A stretch of DNA of 16,492 nt. Source: Candidatus Odinarchaeota archaeon (GTDB lineage: Archaea; Asgardarchaeota; JAGGXT01). Under the pieces are notes generated by a model. The model had not been told where the DNA came from, did no database searches, and saw only the letters and a program-made list of their open reading frames with translations. Location: NCBI GenBank assembly GCA_021162905.1, contig JAGGXT010000152.1, forward strand, positions 1-16,492. Reading direction: 5' to 3'. The position numbers and the translations under genes are program-made. Of this stretch, positions 1 to 10,400 are shown piece after piece (positions within the stretch are counted from its first letter, which is position 1; every line of letters begins with the position of its first letter).

Positions 1-282
1 AAATTATTCAGTCCATCTTTATTAGAATCAAATATAATAGTTAAATTTATAGCTGCTATTGCATATTTGACTTTATTCGCATTGCTATATTACTCACCAA
101 CACCCTCATCTACAATAGCCGTAATATTTAGTTTTTCAGCTCCTTACATTGCTAATCAAAGTTTGAATATTATAATAATTCAAAATGTTTTCGTGATTGC
201 ATTTTTCCTTGATATAATTTATATTATTTTATTACTTTGCTTCAGAAAATTTACTGCATCTTCGGAGCAGCATGTATCATAG
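1..282 (+). CDS. C-terminal end of a membrane protein (partial)
   Basis: The reading frame is open from the first base of the window to a TAG at 280-282, giving the last 93 residues of a protein that begins outside. The TTG at 67 is unlikely to be the true start, because the frame is open upstream of it and already hydrophobic. Two membrane segments are visible: one around residues 13-32 (rich in Ile, Ala, Leu, Phe) and one around residues 57-80 (a run of Ile/Val/Phe/Leu ending before Arg-Lys). A polar tail of about 13 residues follows. Nothing here identifies a family; it could be the last two helices of a transporter or of a polytopic enzyme. Since the genes downstream are broken, truncation of this one cannot be excluded either. 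Confidence 0.5.
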   Translation, partial: KLFSPSLLESNIIVKFIAAIAYLTLFALLYYSPTPSSTIAVIFSFSAPYIANQSLNIIIIQNVFVIAFFLDIIYIILLLCFRKFTASSEQHVS

Positions 283-321
283 TCATGTAATATATACTTT
301 AAAATGCTCTACAAAAAATAA

Positions 322-525
322 AGTACTCTTGTAACAAATATCTTCCATTATTTTAGTAAAGTAAAAGAGGATAGAGTTAGGTTCTATATTTTGCATGTGA
401 ATCAAGATAAAAGATTTATAGTAGATCATTTAGAGAGGACTGCAGCGTTTTCTTATGCAGTTTTATCAAGGACAAGCTTAGCAAAGGTAACATTGTGCAT
501 TCTCGAAAAAAGTAAAATGAGTTAG
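322..525 (+). pseudogene. Unidentified short open stretch, probable gene remnant
   Basis: Between the TAA at 319 and the TAG at 523-525 one frame stays open for 67 codons. It has protein-like composition, mixing charged and hydrophobic residues (for example VKEDRVRFYILHV, then DHLERTAAFSYAVLSRTSL). No ATG sits near its beginning. The first plausible start is GTG at 397, which would leave only 42 residues and has no SD site. I do not recognise the family. The lack of a start, the short length and the position beside two truncated genes suggest a leftover of a longer gene, but chance openness in AT-rich DNA is possible. Confidence 0.25.
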
Positions 526-556
526 TGCCTCAAAAATTATGACAAAATAAGAAACA

Positions 557-568
557 TTTAATTAATAA
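557..568 (+). promoter_or_regulatory. Candidate TATA-type promoter element
   Basis: An A/T-only stretch (tttaattaataa) lies about 32-43 bases upstream of the ATG at 600, a distance compatible with an archaeal TATA box and a short leader. A purine-rich stretch (aaaggaagg, 587-595) precedes the ATG and could be a weak SD. The decamer attaataaga found here (561-570) recurs at 1331-1340 ahead of the giant gene. The whole region is A/T-rich, so the call is weak. Confidence 0.3.
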
Positions 569-599
569 GAATATAAAGAGGAACTAAAGGAAGGTTTTT

Positions 600-758
600 A
601 TGCGAGTTATAGGTTTGGTTTTTAGTGCTAGGAGAAAAGGAAATTGTTATCATTGTGTTAATTATTGTTTAGAAAAATTTAAAACACAAGGATTTAAAAC
701 TCAAATTATAAATGCTTATGATTATGAGATAAAGCCCTGTTACTCACTTGCGAAATAA
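600..758 (+). pseudogene. Truncated NADPH-dependent FMN reductase-like flavoprotein
   Basis: ATG at 600 opens a 52-residue frame ending at TAA 756-758. The start MRVIGLVFSARRKGN is the beta-1 strand plus phosphate-binding loop of the flavodoxin-like NADPH-dependent FMN reductase / iron-sulfur flavoprotein family (family pattern: G-x-x-GSPRKGGNT). An amphipathic helix follows, then IINAYDYEIKPCY, matching the family's 'linLydyeIkPCxxC' strand. After PCY the similarity stops and only SLAK and a stop remain. Family members are usually about 180-250 residues, so three quarters of the protein, including most of the flavin site, is missing. The ThiF-like fragment begins within a few bases, in another frame. 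I infer a deletion or recombination that destroyed this gene; a functional 52-residue product is unlikely. Confidence 0.6.
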
Positions 759-1225
759 GAGGTGTGCTAGGTGCAACTACTGGTATAATAGGCAGCATAC
801 AAGCCATGGAAGCCATAAAGCTTTTGGCAGGTATAGATAGTGGACTTAAGGGAAAACTTTTAGTGTGTGATTTTATCGGAATGAATTTCTTTACTGTGAA
901 TATTGATAAAAATCCTAGTTGCAAAGCATGTGGGGAACAAGTTGAAGTTACACATAAAGCTAAAGGAAGACTTGTATGGCTTTGTGGCAGCAATGCTGTT
1001 AATGTAAATCCCCCTGAACTGTTAGAAATTGATCTTTTAAAGGCTTATGAATCTCTAAAAGATAAATTTAGAATTTTAGTTAAATCGTCCTTAGCACTAA
1101 CACTCTCCTATAGGGGTGATATAGAAGTTACCTTATTCAAAAAGGGAAGAATGCTTATAAGAAACGTACGAAGCGAGCCAGAGGCTCTAAAAATATATGA
1201 AGATATACTTAAAAATGTTTCATAA
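749..1225 (+). pseudogene. C-terminal half of a ThiF/MoeB/HesA-family E1-like protein
   Basis: From about base 749 the frame reads CEIRGVLGATTGIIGSIQAM followed by EAIKLLAG, the conserved segment of ThiF/MoeB/HesA adenylyltransferases just after the active-site region. CKAC (bases 932-943) is the second half of the family's zinc site. A tail of about 80 residues follows, with a segment (VTLFKKGRMLIRNV, then EALKIY) that I associate with archaeal E1-like proteins that activate ubiquitin-like or sulfur-carrier proteins. Missing are the Rossmann nucleotide-binding region with its GxGGxG loop, the ATP-binding residues and the first CxxC zinc pair, about 170 residues in all. GTG at 764 could open a 153-residue frame, but the homology already runs upstream of it and there is no clear SD. 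I read it as a broken gene, fused out of frame to the flavoprotein fragment. Confidence 0.65.
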
Positions 1226-1323
1226 TTTTTTTAAATCTGTTTTTCATAATATATATCTAGTTATACAGTATGATGTTTATTGCTTTAATAAGTTGTTATT
1301 ATTTCTCTAACCTCTATACTGTC

Positions 1324-1348
1324 TTAATGCATTAATAAGAGTTTTTTT
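1324..1348 (+). terminator. Candidate T-rich terminator with a 12-bp palindrome
   Basis: In the 176 bases between the ThiF-like remnant and the giant gene, a perfect palindrome (ttaatgcattaa, 1324-1335) is followed by a run of seven T (1342-1348). Archaeal transcription often ends at T-runs, so this may stop read-through from the left. The A/T-rich decamer at 1331-1340 could instead serve as the TATA box of the giant gene, which would place transcription start near 1361, at the foot of the next hairpin. The two readings cannot be separated from sequence alone. Confidence 0.3.
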
Positions 1349-1363
1349 ATGTTTACTAACTTC

Positions 1364-1393
1364 CCTATCGTTTGGTAAAAACCAAGCGATAGG
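1364..1393 (+). promoter_or_regulatory. 12-bp hairpin overlapping the SD site of the giant gene
   Basis: The left arm cctatcgtttgg (1364-1375) pairs with the right arm ccaagcgatagg (1382-1393) over 12 base pairs, with one G-U wobble and a six-base loop (taaaaa). It is far more G/C-rich than its surroundings and ends inside the AGGTGA SD motif (1391-1396), so in RNA it would cover the first half of that site. It could be a translation-control hairpin, or in DNA an operator for a dimeric regulator. No role can be assigned from sequence alone. Confidence 0.5.
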
Positions 1394-1396
1394 TGA
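1391..1396 (+). promoter_or_regulatory. SD site that decides the start of the giant gene
   Basis: AGGTGA lies five bases before TTG 1402. The next gene in the operon has the same core (GAGGTGAT at 10997-11004) six bases before its ATG, so this organism uses SD sites of this type. The GTG at 1393 lies inside the SD motif and has no SD of its own. Starting at TTG 1402 gives MKKEIRNSS and then a hydrophobic core, a textbook signal-peptide beginning. Confidence 0.6.
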
Positions 1397-1401
1397 AGGC
1401 C

Positions 1402-4400
1402 TTGAAAAAGGAAATAAGGAATAGTTCTTGTATATTATTAATAACAATGTTATTACTGTCATTTGCCATTGAGCCTTTCGTTCTACTGTCACCAAATAAA
1501 ATCGAGACTATACTACCCAGTACTAATAATTATCCAAAGAGGTCAGAGAAAGAAATAAGCACATCTTCCCAGCAAGTTACTTTTCAATTTCACTTAAAAA
1601 AAGGCTGGAACCTAATATCTATTCCACTAAGTTTGAGTAATTATAGCGTTGAATCAGTATTTGGTCCAATAATGGAGTATATTGAAGAAATATGGACATA
1701 CGATGCTAGCGACCCAGACGATCCATGGAAATTATATAGACCAGGAGCTCCATCCTTTGTTAATGAAATAACAGAAATAGATCTCTCGCTTGGGTATATT
1801 GTAATAGTTAAAGAGGACGTAACTCTTAATATTACGGGGGAGCCCATTAGTAGCTTTACTTTCAAGTTATATGTTGGCTGGAACTTGATTGGATATCCGT
1901 TTTTGGAAAATAGAAGTATTTCTGAGTTTAAAGAAGAACTCGGGACAGACTATAACCTTATTTTTTCGTATTATCCAGAAAATGTGGAATTCCCATGGAA
2001 ATATTATTCCCCTGATGAACCCGATTCCGAATTAACCGAGCTATCACCTGGTCTTGGTTATTGGGTTTATGTGAAAGATTCTGACAATGATATGCTTGCA
2101 GATATGATTGAAGTTACTATTGGAACTGATCTTCACGATCCTGATACCGATGACGATGGATTGCAAGATGGATTTGAATATTATGAACCTCTCCTAGCAG
2201 CCAATATTATTATGTCTCAAAGTAGTGTAAGTGCAACTTCTTCCTCAACTGGAAGCTTTGCAGTACCGCTTAATCATTCTTACTACTTAGTAATATACGG
2301 TAATGGGGAAGTAACATGCCCAGGAAATGAAGCCGAAGCTATAATCTCTCAAGCGATTAATATAACCCTCATATCTAGTGATGAACAACAAATACAATAT
2401 CAAAGTATAGATGCTTACACATATGTAATCCAGGGCAATCCTGATTCCTCAGATGTCATAGATAATGTTATAGGTTTCTGTATTGTAGTATACTACTCCT
2501 ACCTCACAGAAGGTGATTATACACTCGTACTGCAGGTAAATTCTTCAGTACCTTATGCTTCATCAATAACCCTTAACCTCGATATGGTAAACCTGCAAGT
2601 TAGTGGAGCTTTGGACCCCACAAAACCAGATACTGATGGTGATGGATTGAGCGATGCGCATGAAATTGCCCATGCAACATCTCCTGTAAACCCAGATACT
2701 GATAGTGATGGAATAACCGATAATGATGAAATTGACAGTGATGGTGATGGCTTATCGGATGGTTATGAGTTACAAATAGGAAGTGATCCATACCTCATCG
2801 ATACCGATAATGATACACTTACAGATTATTATGAGATTGTAGCTAATGTTGCGATTCATAAAGATTTTTACACAGACCCCACGAAACCAGATACTGATGG
2901 TGATGGCTTGCCAGACGCTTGGGAGCTAAGATACGGCTATTCAGAGCAAGAAGGTAAATGGGTAATTCATCCATGCCAATATGATACTGATGGTGACGGT
3001 ATAAGTGATGCATATGAAGACTTAGATGGAGATGGCCTTACGAACCTCGAAGAATACCTTATTGGAAAGACCTTAATATATCGATTCCCATTAAGACCCT
3101 CTAGTTATTTGGACGCAATAAAGTATAGCATGGGTGTCTATTCCGATCCTCTCTGGTTCTCGGGACTTTTAGATCCCCAAAATTCTGATACTGACGATGA
3201 TGGTCTCTCAGATATGTATGAAGGATTAGTTGTCTTTAGAACTAGCGTTCCTGAGGGTGCTAGACGCTTTAGTAATTACCTTTCCGCTACAACAAATGAC
3301 TGGGCATTTTTAGATCTTAACCCTTATGATGACAACACTGGAATTAAGTTTAAGTTTAGTTCAATAGTTCAAAATCCAAGCGCTGGAACAGAATACGATA
3401 TTAATTATAATAACATAATTATAGTGTTTGAGCTCGAGGATGGAAGTTATGTAGCTTATAATAAGAACTACAATAGGCTTTATGTGTACATACGCTATTC
3501 AGAACTTACTGATGCCGATGGTGATGGAATATTAAATGCTACAATTGCAGTGTTCGTATATTCAGCAAGTGTTTCTGCCGTAACAACAAATAGACCACAG
3601 GCGAATTATCTTGGAAGGGAATATTATGGGCCGTCACTTGCATATATTCAAGATAGTGACGGTGATGGAGTACTCGACGGTGATGAAGTAGAACCGCTTA
3701 ACGATACTGACAATGATGGACTCTTAAATGTAGTTGATATAGATTCTGATAATGATGGCATTATAGATGGTTATGAAATCCTTCTTGGAACAAGTCCTGT
3801 TTCTGTAGATTCCGACGAAGATGGAATCCCTGACAATATTGAAAATCAGAACTTGAACTTTGTCGTAGAACCAGGAGAAATGAATCCCTTATTGAATGAT
3901 ACTGACAATGATGGAATCCCTGACAGATTTGAAGACATCAATGGAAATGGTATTTGGGATCCAGACATTGGTGAAACAAATCCAGTAGACCCAGATACTG
4001 ATGACGATGGATTAACAGACCTTGAAGAGATAAAGGTTTACTTTAGAACTAATGCAACGAAATTTTACCATTACGCAATGCCGAATACTTGGATAGCTAT
4101 AGACATAGGTTATTCGCTCCTTAAAGGTTATACATTTGAGAAAAAAGCTTACGTTGTCTATGACTCAAATAGAGTATTGGGAATAACTCCAGAATATTAC
4201 CCATATATGTTCATAAATGAATGGAAGGTTGCAATAATACCAGATGATTACATGTTTCTTGAGGACAATAAAACATATTTAGCTTATATATACATCCCCA
4301 CTGACGACATTAATATCACATATCTAATACCAGTTCCACTTCCTAATTTTGTAGGAGAAGAAATGCAAGCATTAGATACAAATCCTCTGGATCCAGATAC

Positions 4401-7400
4401 TGATGATGATGGATTGATAGATAGTGAAGTACAAAGAATAACATTCAGAACAAATGCCGATGATGTAGATCGTGATGGAACGGTGGATTATCTATCCACT
4501 GATAACTTAAACTCTTGGATCGTTATAGTTAAGGATTTTGATATGTCCACGACCAGAAACTTCTTCGGTGTCATTAATTCCTATGGCAGAGTGGACTACA
4601 TAACTATTAATGACTCTGAAAAATCTGATGGAAAGAAAATTACCGAGACTCCAGAGGGTTATGATGTCTATATTTTCACTAACGCAAGTGGCGTATATAA
4701 AATAGTAAGTATAAAAGACAGCCAAGGTAATGTCGCAAGCCAAGTTTCCATAAAAGATATTGAGTGGCATCCATCTGGGTTAAGCGCATATATACTTGGA
4801 AAGTATAATGATCCGATCTTTGGTCAAATATGGGTACTATGGGAATTTGATGCTCGAACAGGAAATCTTCAGGAAAAATTGATATTATCAGATAGTTATG
4901 CACCGTACACTGCAATAGAGGTTACCAGTAATGGGGAATCACTTGTCATACTTGGTAATAGATACCTTATATTTGTAGAGATAGACAATTTTGATACGTC
5001 CGTTGTAGACACTTCTCTTAAAGCACAGTGGTATGATGTTATATGGATTTCTAGTGAAAGATGCGGGTATATTGTTGGAAGTGATGGAATATATAACTAT
5101 ATTTTGAAATTTAGCTATATTTCATTAAAACCTATTGCCGTGGATATAGCAGTGGTGAAAGAATGGTCTGCTAGTGATGGAGAAGCAAAACATATTGAAT
5201 GGTGCCAATATTGCTATGAGGCAATCATAGCATATGGTGATACTATCGGCCTTTTTGACCCTCTAAGTAATGATCTCACTCCGTTTGAAACGTTTGGTAC
5301 TGAAATTATTGATCTCGTTATGTTTTACGGATCGCAAGTACTAGTGGTATGTCAAACCAAAGCATATCTTTATGATTTTGCTGAACGGTTAATTAAAAAA
5401 ACTTATACGCCCGATAAATATGAAATTTTCATATGCGGTGATCAGCGAGAAATGTTACGTGTGCATTCTCCAGCTATCTTACTAGCAGGAAATCAGAGCT
5501 TGTACATAATTAAAAGTGATACTACAATGGAAAGTATATGTGGATCATCTGAAAGTGTAGCAATCGGATGGCATCCATATGATAAAGCAGCACTTGTAAT
5601 ATTCTCCAGTAATATATGTATGTACATCCAGCATGATGAATTCCTAATGATTGATATTCCTGGTGAAGTAAATCCGGTCTACATGGCTGCTGATTCTGAT
5701 ACCACTTCTCAGGAGGCATCGTCCGCATATAAGAACATCTTCCCATCAATTGCTTATTCAAAGACGCATTATGAAAGAGTCATATTTAGGACTAACGCAA
5801 CCGATATTAATGGCGATGGTATAATTGATTATGCATCTATCAGTAATTGGAATACATGGGTGGCAGTTCCAATATCTGGAGTGAAACTTGTTGGATATGG
5901 TCGTGTAGATGGTACAGAAATTTCAGATAATGATTTAGCTCAAGAAAAACCAATTTATATAACCAGCACGCCAGAAGGTTATAATGTATATCTGATATAT
6001 AGATTTGCTTATGAAGAACAAATATCCGTTAGTGCTAATGATGTTGCATGGAGAAGATCGCCTTACTGGGACATCGCATTCATAGCATGTAATGATGGCG
6101 TTGTAATCATGTATAATGCAACAAGGGATACTTTTTCAACATTTACATTTGATTCCAGTGTAGACTTTTATGGTGTAACTTGGAGCTATGATGGACAATA
6201 TGCAATAATTGTTGGTTCCAGCAATACAATTTTACTCTATGACATTGTAGCAAACTCTTTCAAGCTTTATAATAGCAGTAACCTTACACAGTTTGCTGGG
6301 GTTACATGGTATGACATTGTGTGGCATGATCCAACTCAACTAAATCCATCGACTTTCGGATATATAGTTGGGTATAAAGCAAGCACGCAACAGATAGTAG
6401 TTGCGAATGTGACAATTGACGAATCAGGCAATTTAGCTCTTACATCTTTGTGGTATTACTCATCTATATATCCAGCAAAAAGAGCTACTGTCCCAGTTAC
6501 TGAAACCATCTACTCATTTGCTATGGTTAACGATAATGAGTTAATTCTTTGGTGGGACGATGATGGGGACTATTACGAGGTTATAAATATTACATCACTA
6601 GCCGAAGAAAAATGGTATATGGACCCAATACTTCATGGTTGTTATGCTCCTGATGACTATGTAATATTCATCCCAACATCTGAAGGTATTGTTATAGAAG
6701 TTGATACGACATTAATCTCCCCAGGTTGGTATACAACAGATATATTAACTGATTATCTTATTGTTCCTGGATATTACCCGCTCTATGATTGTGTGTGGAC
6801 TATGGGTCTCTACTCAACTTATCCTTATTGTATTTGCGTTGGTGGGGCTGGAAGCGAAGCAGTAGCATTTGTACCAAGCAAAGAAATACCATCAGATAAT
6901 TGGACCGTAACATTTACGGATTGTGGTGTGCTTAAGGCCCTTGCTTGGAATGCCAAGATGGGATATTGTCTTGCAGTCGGAAATGGCAAAATTGTTAAGT
7001 TGTATGGAGAGTTTGATGCTGTAGTTATCGATATTCCAGAAGATAACAACCCAGTTTATATGCGTGGGCAAGGTTCATGGAATATCATATCTCCAGAAGC
7101 AAGTGCTGCTGTAACATCATTGGTACCAACAAATACTTATAAAGATTCAGAAACTGTGACGTTATACATTATTTCAAGAGAGACTATACAGGATGGTACT
7201 GATCCTCTAGATCCAGACACCGATGGAGATAGACTAACAGATTATGAAGAATATATATTCCTTGGATGGAATGATACAGATGGTGATGGCCTAATAAATC
7301 CGCTTGATATAGACTCTGACGGTGATTTAGTTCCAGACTCTGAAGAGTTTAGATGGAATGTTGATAGTGATGCAGACGGCCTTCCAAACGCTCTAGACAT

Positions 7401-10400
7401 AAATTCAGATTTGAATCCAAACAATATGACATACGGAGACCTATATAACGATACAGTCGAAGTCCTTGTCGTGTTTAGAGACCTCTCACCATATGCTGGT
7501 GAAGGAAAGATAGGTGTCTATGTTGGTGGTAGTACATTAACAGGATACATATACTCTGGAACTCTCACGGGAATAGATTTCTCATCACTAATTCCTATAA
7601 CATATACGTATAAGATTGAAGGTGAACAAAAAGTTGAGCAAATTCATACACCAGATGGACGGTTACTCTACTACTACATAGATAATGATCCAACGCAAGG
7701 GATTATAATTAAAATTAATGATACCGCTGGAGAACTTTATCTGCCAGATCGAAATGTTCCTTCAGAGTACTTGGTTAGAGATTTGTTGTCTAAATTTGCG
7801 AAGGAATTCTTAGAAACTTATAATGCCAGTTCAACAGTAATAGGTGCCGATACAGATCATGATGGTCTTGTTGATGGTGCTGAATATATGGCAGGAACAG
7901 ATTATACAGATCCAGACTCTGATGATGATGGGCTAGCTGATGGAAGAGAAGCATTCTGGAACTTTGACGTAGATAACGACGGGCTCATAAATGCTTTAGA
8001 TATTGACTCTGATAATGATGGTATTCCTGATGGTTGGATTGATGGTTGGGTATTTAACACTACAACTTGGTCTGGGTATGTGAATGATAGCTTGAAAGAT
8101 GGCATTAGACAGCCATGGGAAGGTGAAGACTTAGATTTGGATGGAGTGCAGGATCCTAATGAATCATGCATGTACCTAAATGACACTGATGGTGACGGAT
8201 TATTAGATGGCTATACAAAAGTTGTCAATGGAAAAATATACCTCGGTGAATTGTCAATTGGTGGAAATAATACACTCGTGGACACTGATGGTGATGGTGT
8301 TAATGATGGCATTGAAGCATATACATTCTTCATATACGATCACTTATACACGGACGACGTAGCTATCTTTAAGCCAAACGAAGCGGCAGAGTATAAATTT
8401 ACAATTATACTAGAGGAACATGGTTATTACAATATCACTTTACACGCATTTTATGTAGCGACTACAGTAATAACTGGAAACCCCGGATACTCTCTGTTTA
8501 CATTTACAATTTCTAATGAATCCGAATCATCAATATATACAGAAACATTCGAAATCTCTGGTGAAGAATGGTATGCAGATCTTCATACGTCAACTATTGA
8601 ACTAGGACCCGGAGTGTATAAGGTAACATTGAGTTCCAGTGGGCAAATTGCCGATGGTGTTGAGCTAGTAATTAGCGATATGGTGGTTTATAAGCTAGGA
8701 TCTAATGTTTCATGTGTGGATTCGGATGATGATGGCCTAACAGATTACGACGAGATATATGGAACACAAGGTTATTATACATCTCCTATAAGCAGAGACA
8801 CTGATGTGGACTTAATTGATGACGATGATGAAATAAGTGCGGGACTCGATCCATGTGAACTTGACACAGATGGCGATGGCATTTGGGATGGGTGGGACTT
8901 AAGAGCAGATCAAGGCGCAGATCAATATAATCTATATTGGAGCTACATGATACCAGCTGGGCTTCTTAGATTCACCAGAAAGTTCAAAGTAGTATATGTC
9001 GTCGGTGCAAGTAAAGGAGCTTATGGTAGTCTGACAGCAGAGTGTTACATTTTACATGAAATAAGAAGTACTTTAGAGGGTACTGGCTATGATGTAGGGC
9101 CTCTTACTGATGAGGAGTTACAAGCGCTTGCATCGAATAACACACAATTTAACTTTGCGTGCATAAGCAGCGTGGGGACTCCAGAACTTAATGCAACAAA
9201 AGTGTATAAAGCCTCAATAACATATAAAGTTTATATTGCTGACTATCTAGTCTCGCTATATAATACACGAGATAAAAAAGCACCTCCTGGAGATTATTAT
9301 GGAATATTAGAAATAAACAGCATTGAGCCTGGAAAATATCAAGAAATAATTATTCAATTCTCAATAAATCCTGCTTTCGATGAATTTACAAAAACCCCAA
9401 CTGATAATGATGCAATAGTTCCAATATTCTATGTTTGGGTGTTTAATGATACATTCACTAAAAAGAATAGCTTAGTAGCTAAATGGGTATTCCCCGCAAT
9501 TATGTTGCATAGACATGCATATGAAGTTAGAATTATTATACCTCCAGAAGTAGCCACCACAAATAAACTGTGGTTTATCCTGTCTCCTAAGTGGTTCAAA
9601 AAGAGTGGCGATAATATCGAGCTATCTCCATTTCCATATCCAGGTGACCCATATTACATTAAAATAGGCTCTATAACCCATATAGTTCACGAATCCGCAA
9701 GAGCTCTATTTGTTAGGAATAAAGGAATTATTGAAGGAAGATATGACGTTATTCATTATCTTAAAACCCAAATAGACTCGATGTCATTTAGTCAGTCTGG
9801 ATATTATCAAATTGGCGAGTATAATATCTACGTGTTGGACATAAATACTGCAACAGAATCTCAGTGGCAAACATATTATGATTTGGTTACCAGTGATGAC
9901 CCACCAGTTGATGCAATATTGTTAATTGGCAATACAAAAGATGAGGTAATTAAAGTTGCTGGATCTATAGATTGGAATCCTGCTTGGAATCCTAATAGAA
10001 CCCAAACATATACCTTTATAACCTCAAGTGGTGACGTGATACAAAACACAACGGCATATGTTGACAAAGTACTTACAATTACTGATAAAGTTTTCACACT
10101 TGGTGTTGATTTCAGCGTCGCTAGAAAATTACCCCTTAATCAATATGGTGAACGAATTGGACGGTACATTAGAGACGATGTCGAGATAGTCATAAAAAAG
10201 GTTGGTGTAGATAAGTACGATGTAACAGTTACTAAATATCCAAAAGTTATAGATCTCTCAGAGGGAATTATAAGGTTAGATGTACATTATGAATACGGTG
10301 TTTCCGCAGCCGAATGTGATACGATCCTAACAAATGTCTTAGGCGAAGAATATGCCTTACGCGTAAAAACAACCAAGTCTATACTTAGTAAGATATCTAT

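Noticed and set aside
283..599. RNA gene in the left gap
   Set aside because: No tRNA-like cloverleaf or G/C-rich structured segment could be found; the stretch is uniformly A/T-rich.
728..758. Programmed -1 frameshift joining the flavoprotein and E1-like frames
   Set aside because: There is no slippery heptamer in the overlap, and neither domain would be complete after the shift, so a disabling mutation is simpler.
706..993. Minus-strand 95-codon frame
   Set aside because: The opposite strand carries clear ThiF-family homology over the same bases.
1393..1401. GTG at 1393 as the start of the giant protein
   Set aside because: It lies inside the AGGTGA SD motif and at the end of the hairpin stem. 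TTG 1402 has the SD at proper distance and gives a cleaner signal peptide.
2600..2791. Minus-strand frame with a His-rich peptide
   Set aside because: It is the reverse of the Asp-rich repeats (GAT read backward gives ATC or, in another frame, CAT for His). It is a composition shadow of the giant gene.
7902..8186. Minus-strand Ser/Pro-rich frame
   Set aside because: It is the antisense of another Asp-rich repeat block; the same cause explains the other minus-strand open frames inside the giant gene.
2077..8910. Repeated GATACTGATGGTGATGG units as a CRISPR array or satellite
   Set aside because: The repeats are in frame, vary in spacing and encode DxDxDG loops; there are no uniform spacers.
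2077..8910. EF-hand or dockerin domains
   Set aside because: The loops resemble EF-hand loops, but the flanking paired helices are missing and the spacing and sequence fit thrombospondin type-3-like repeats.
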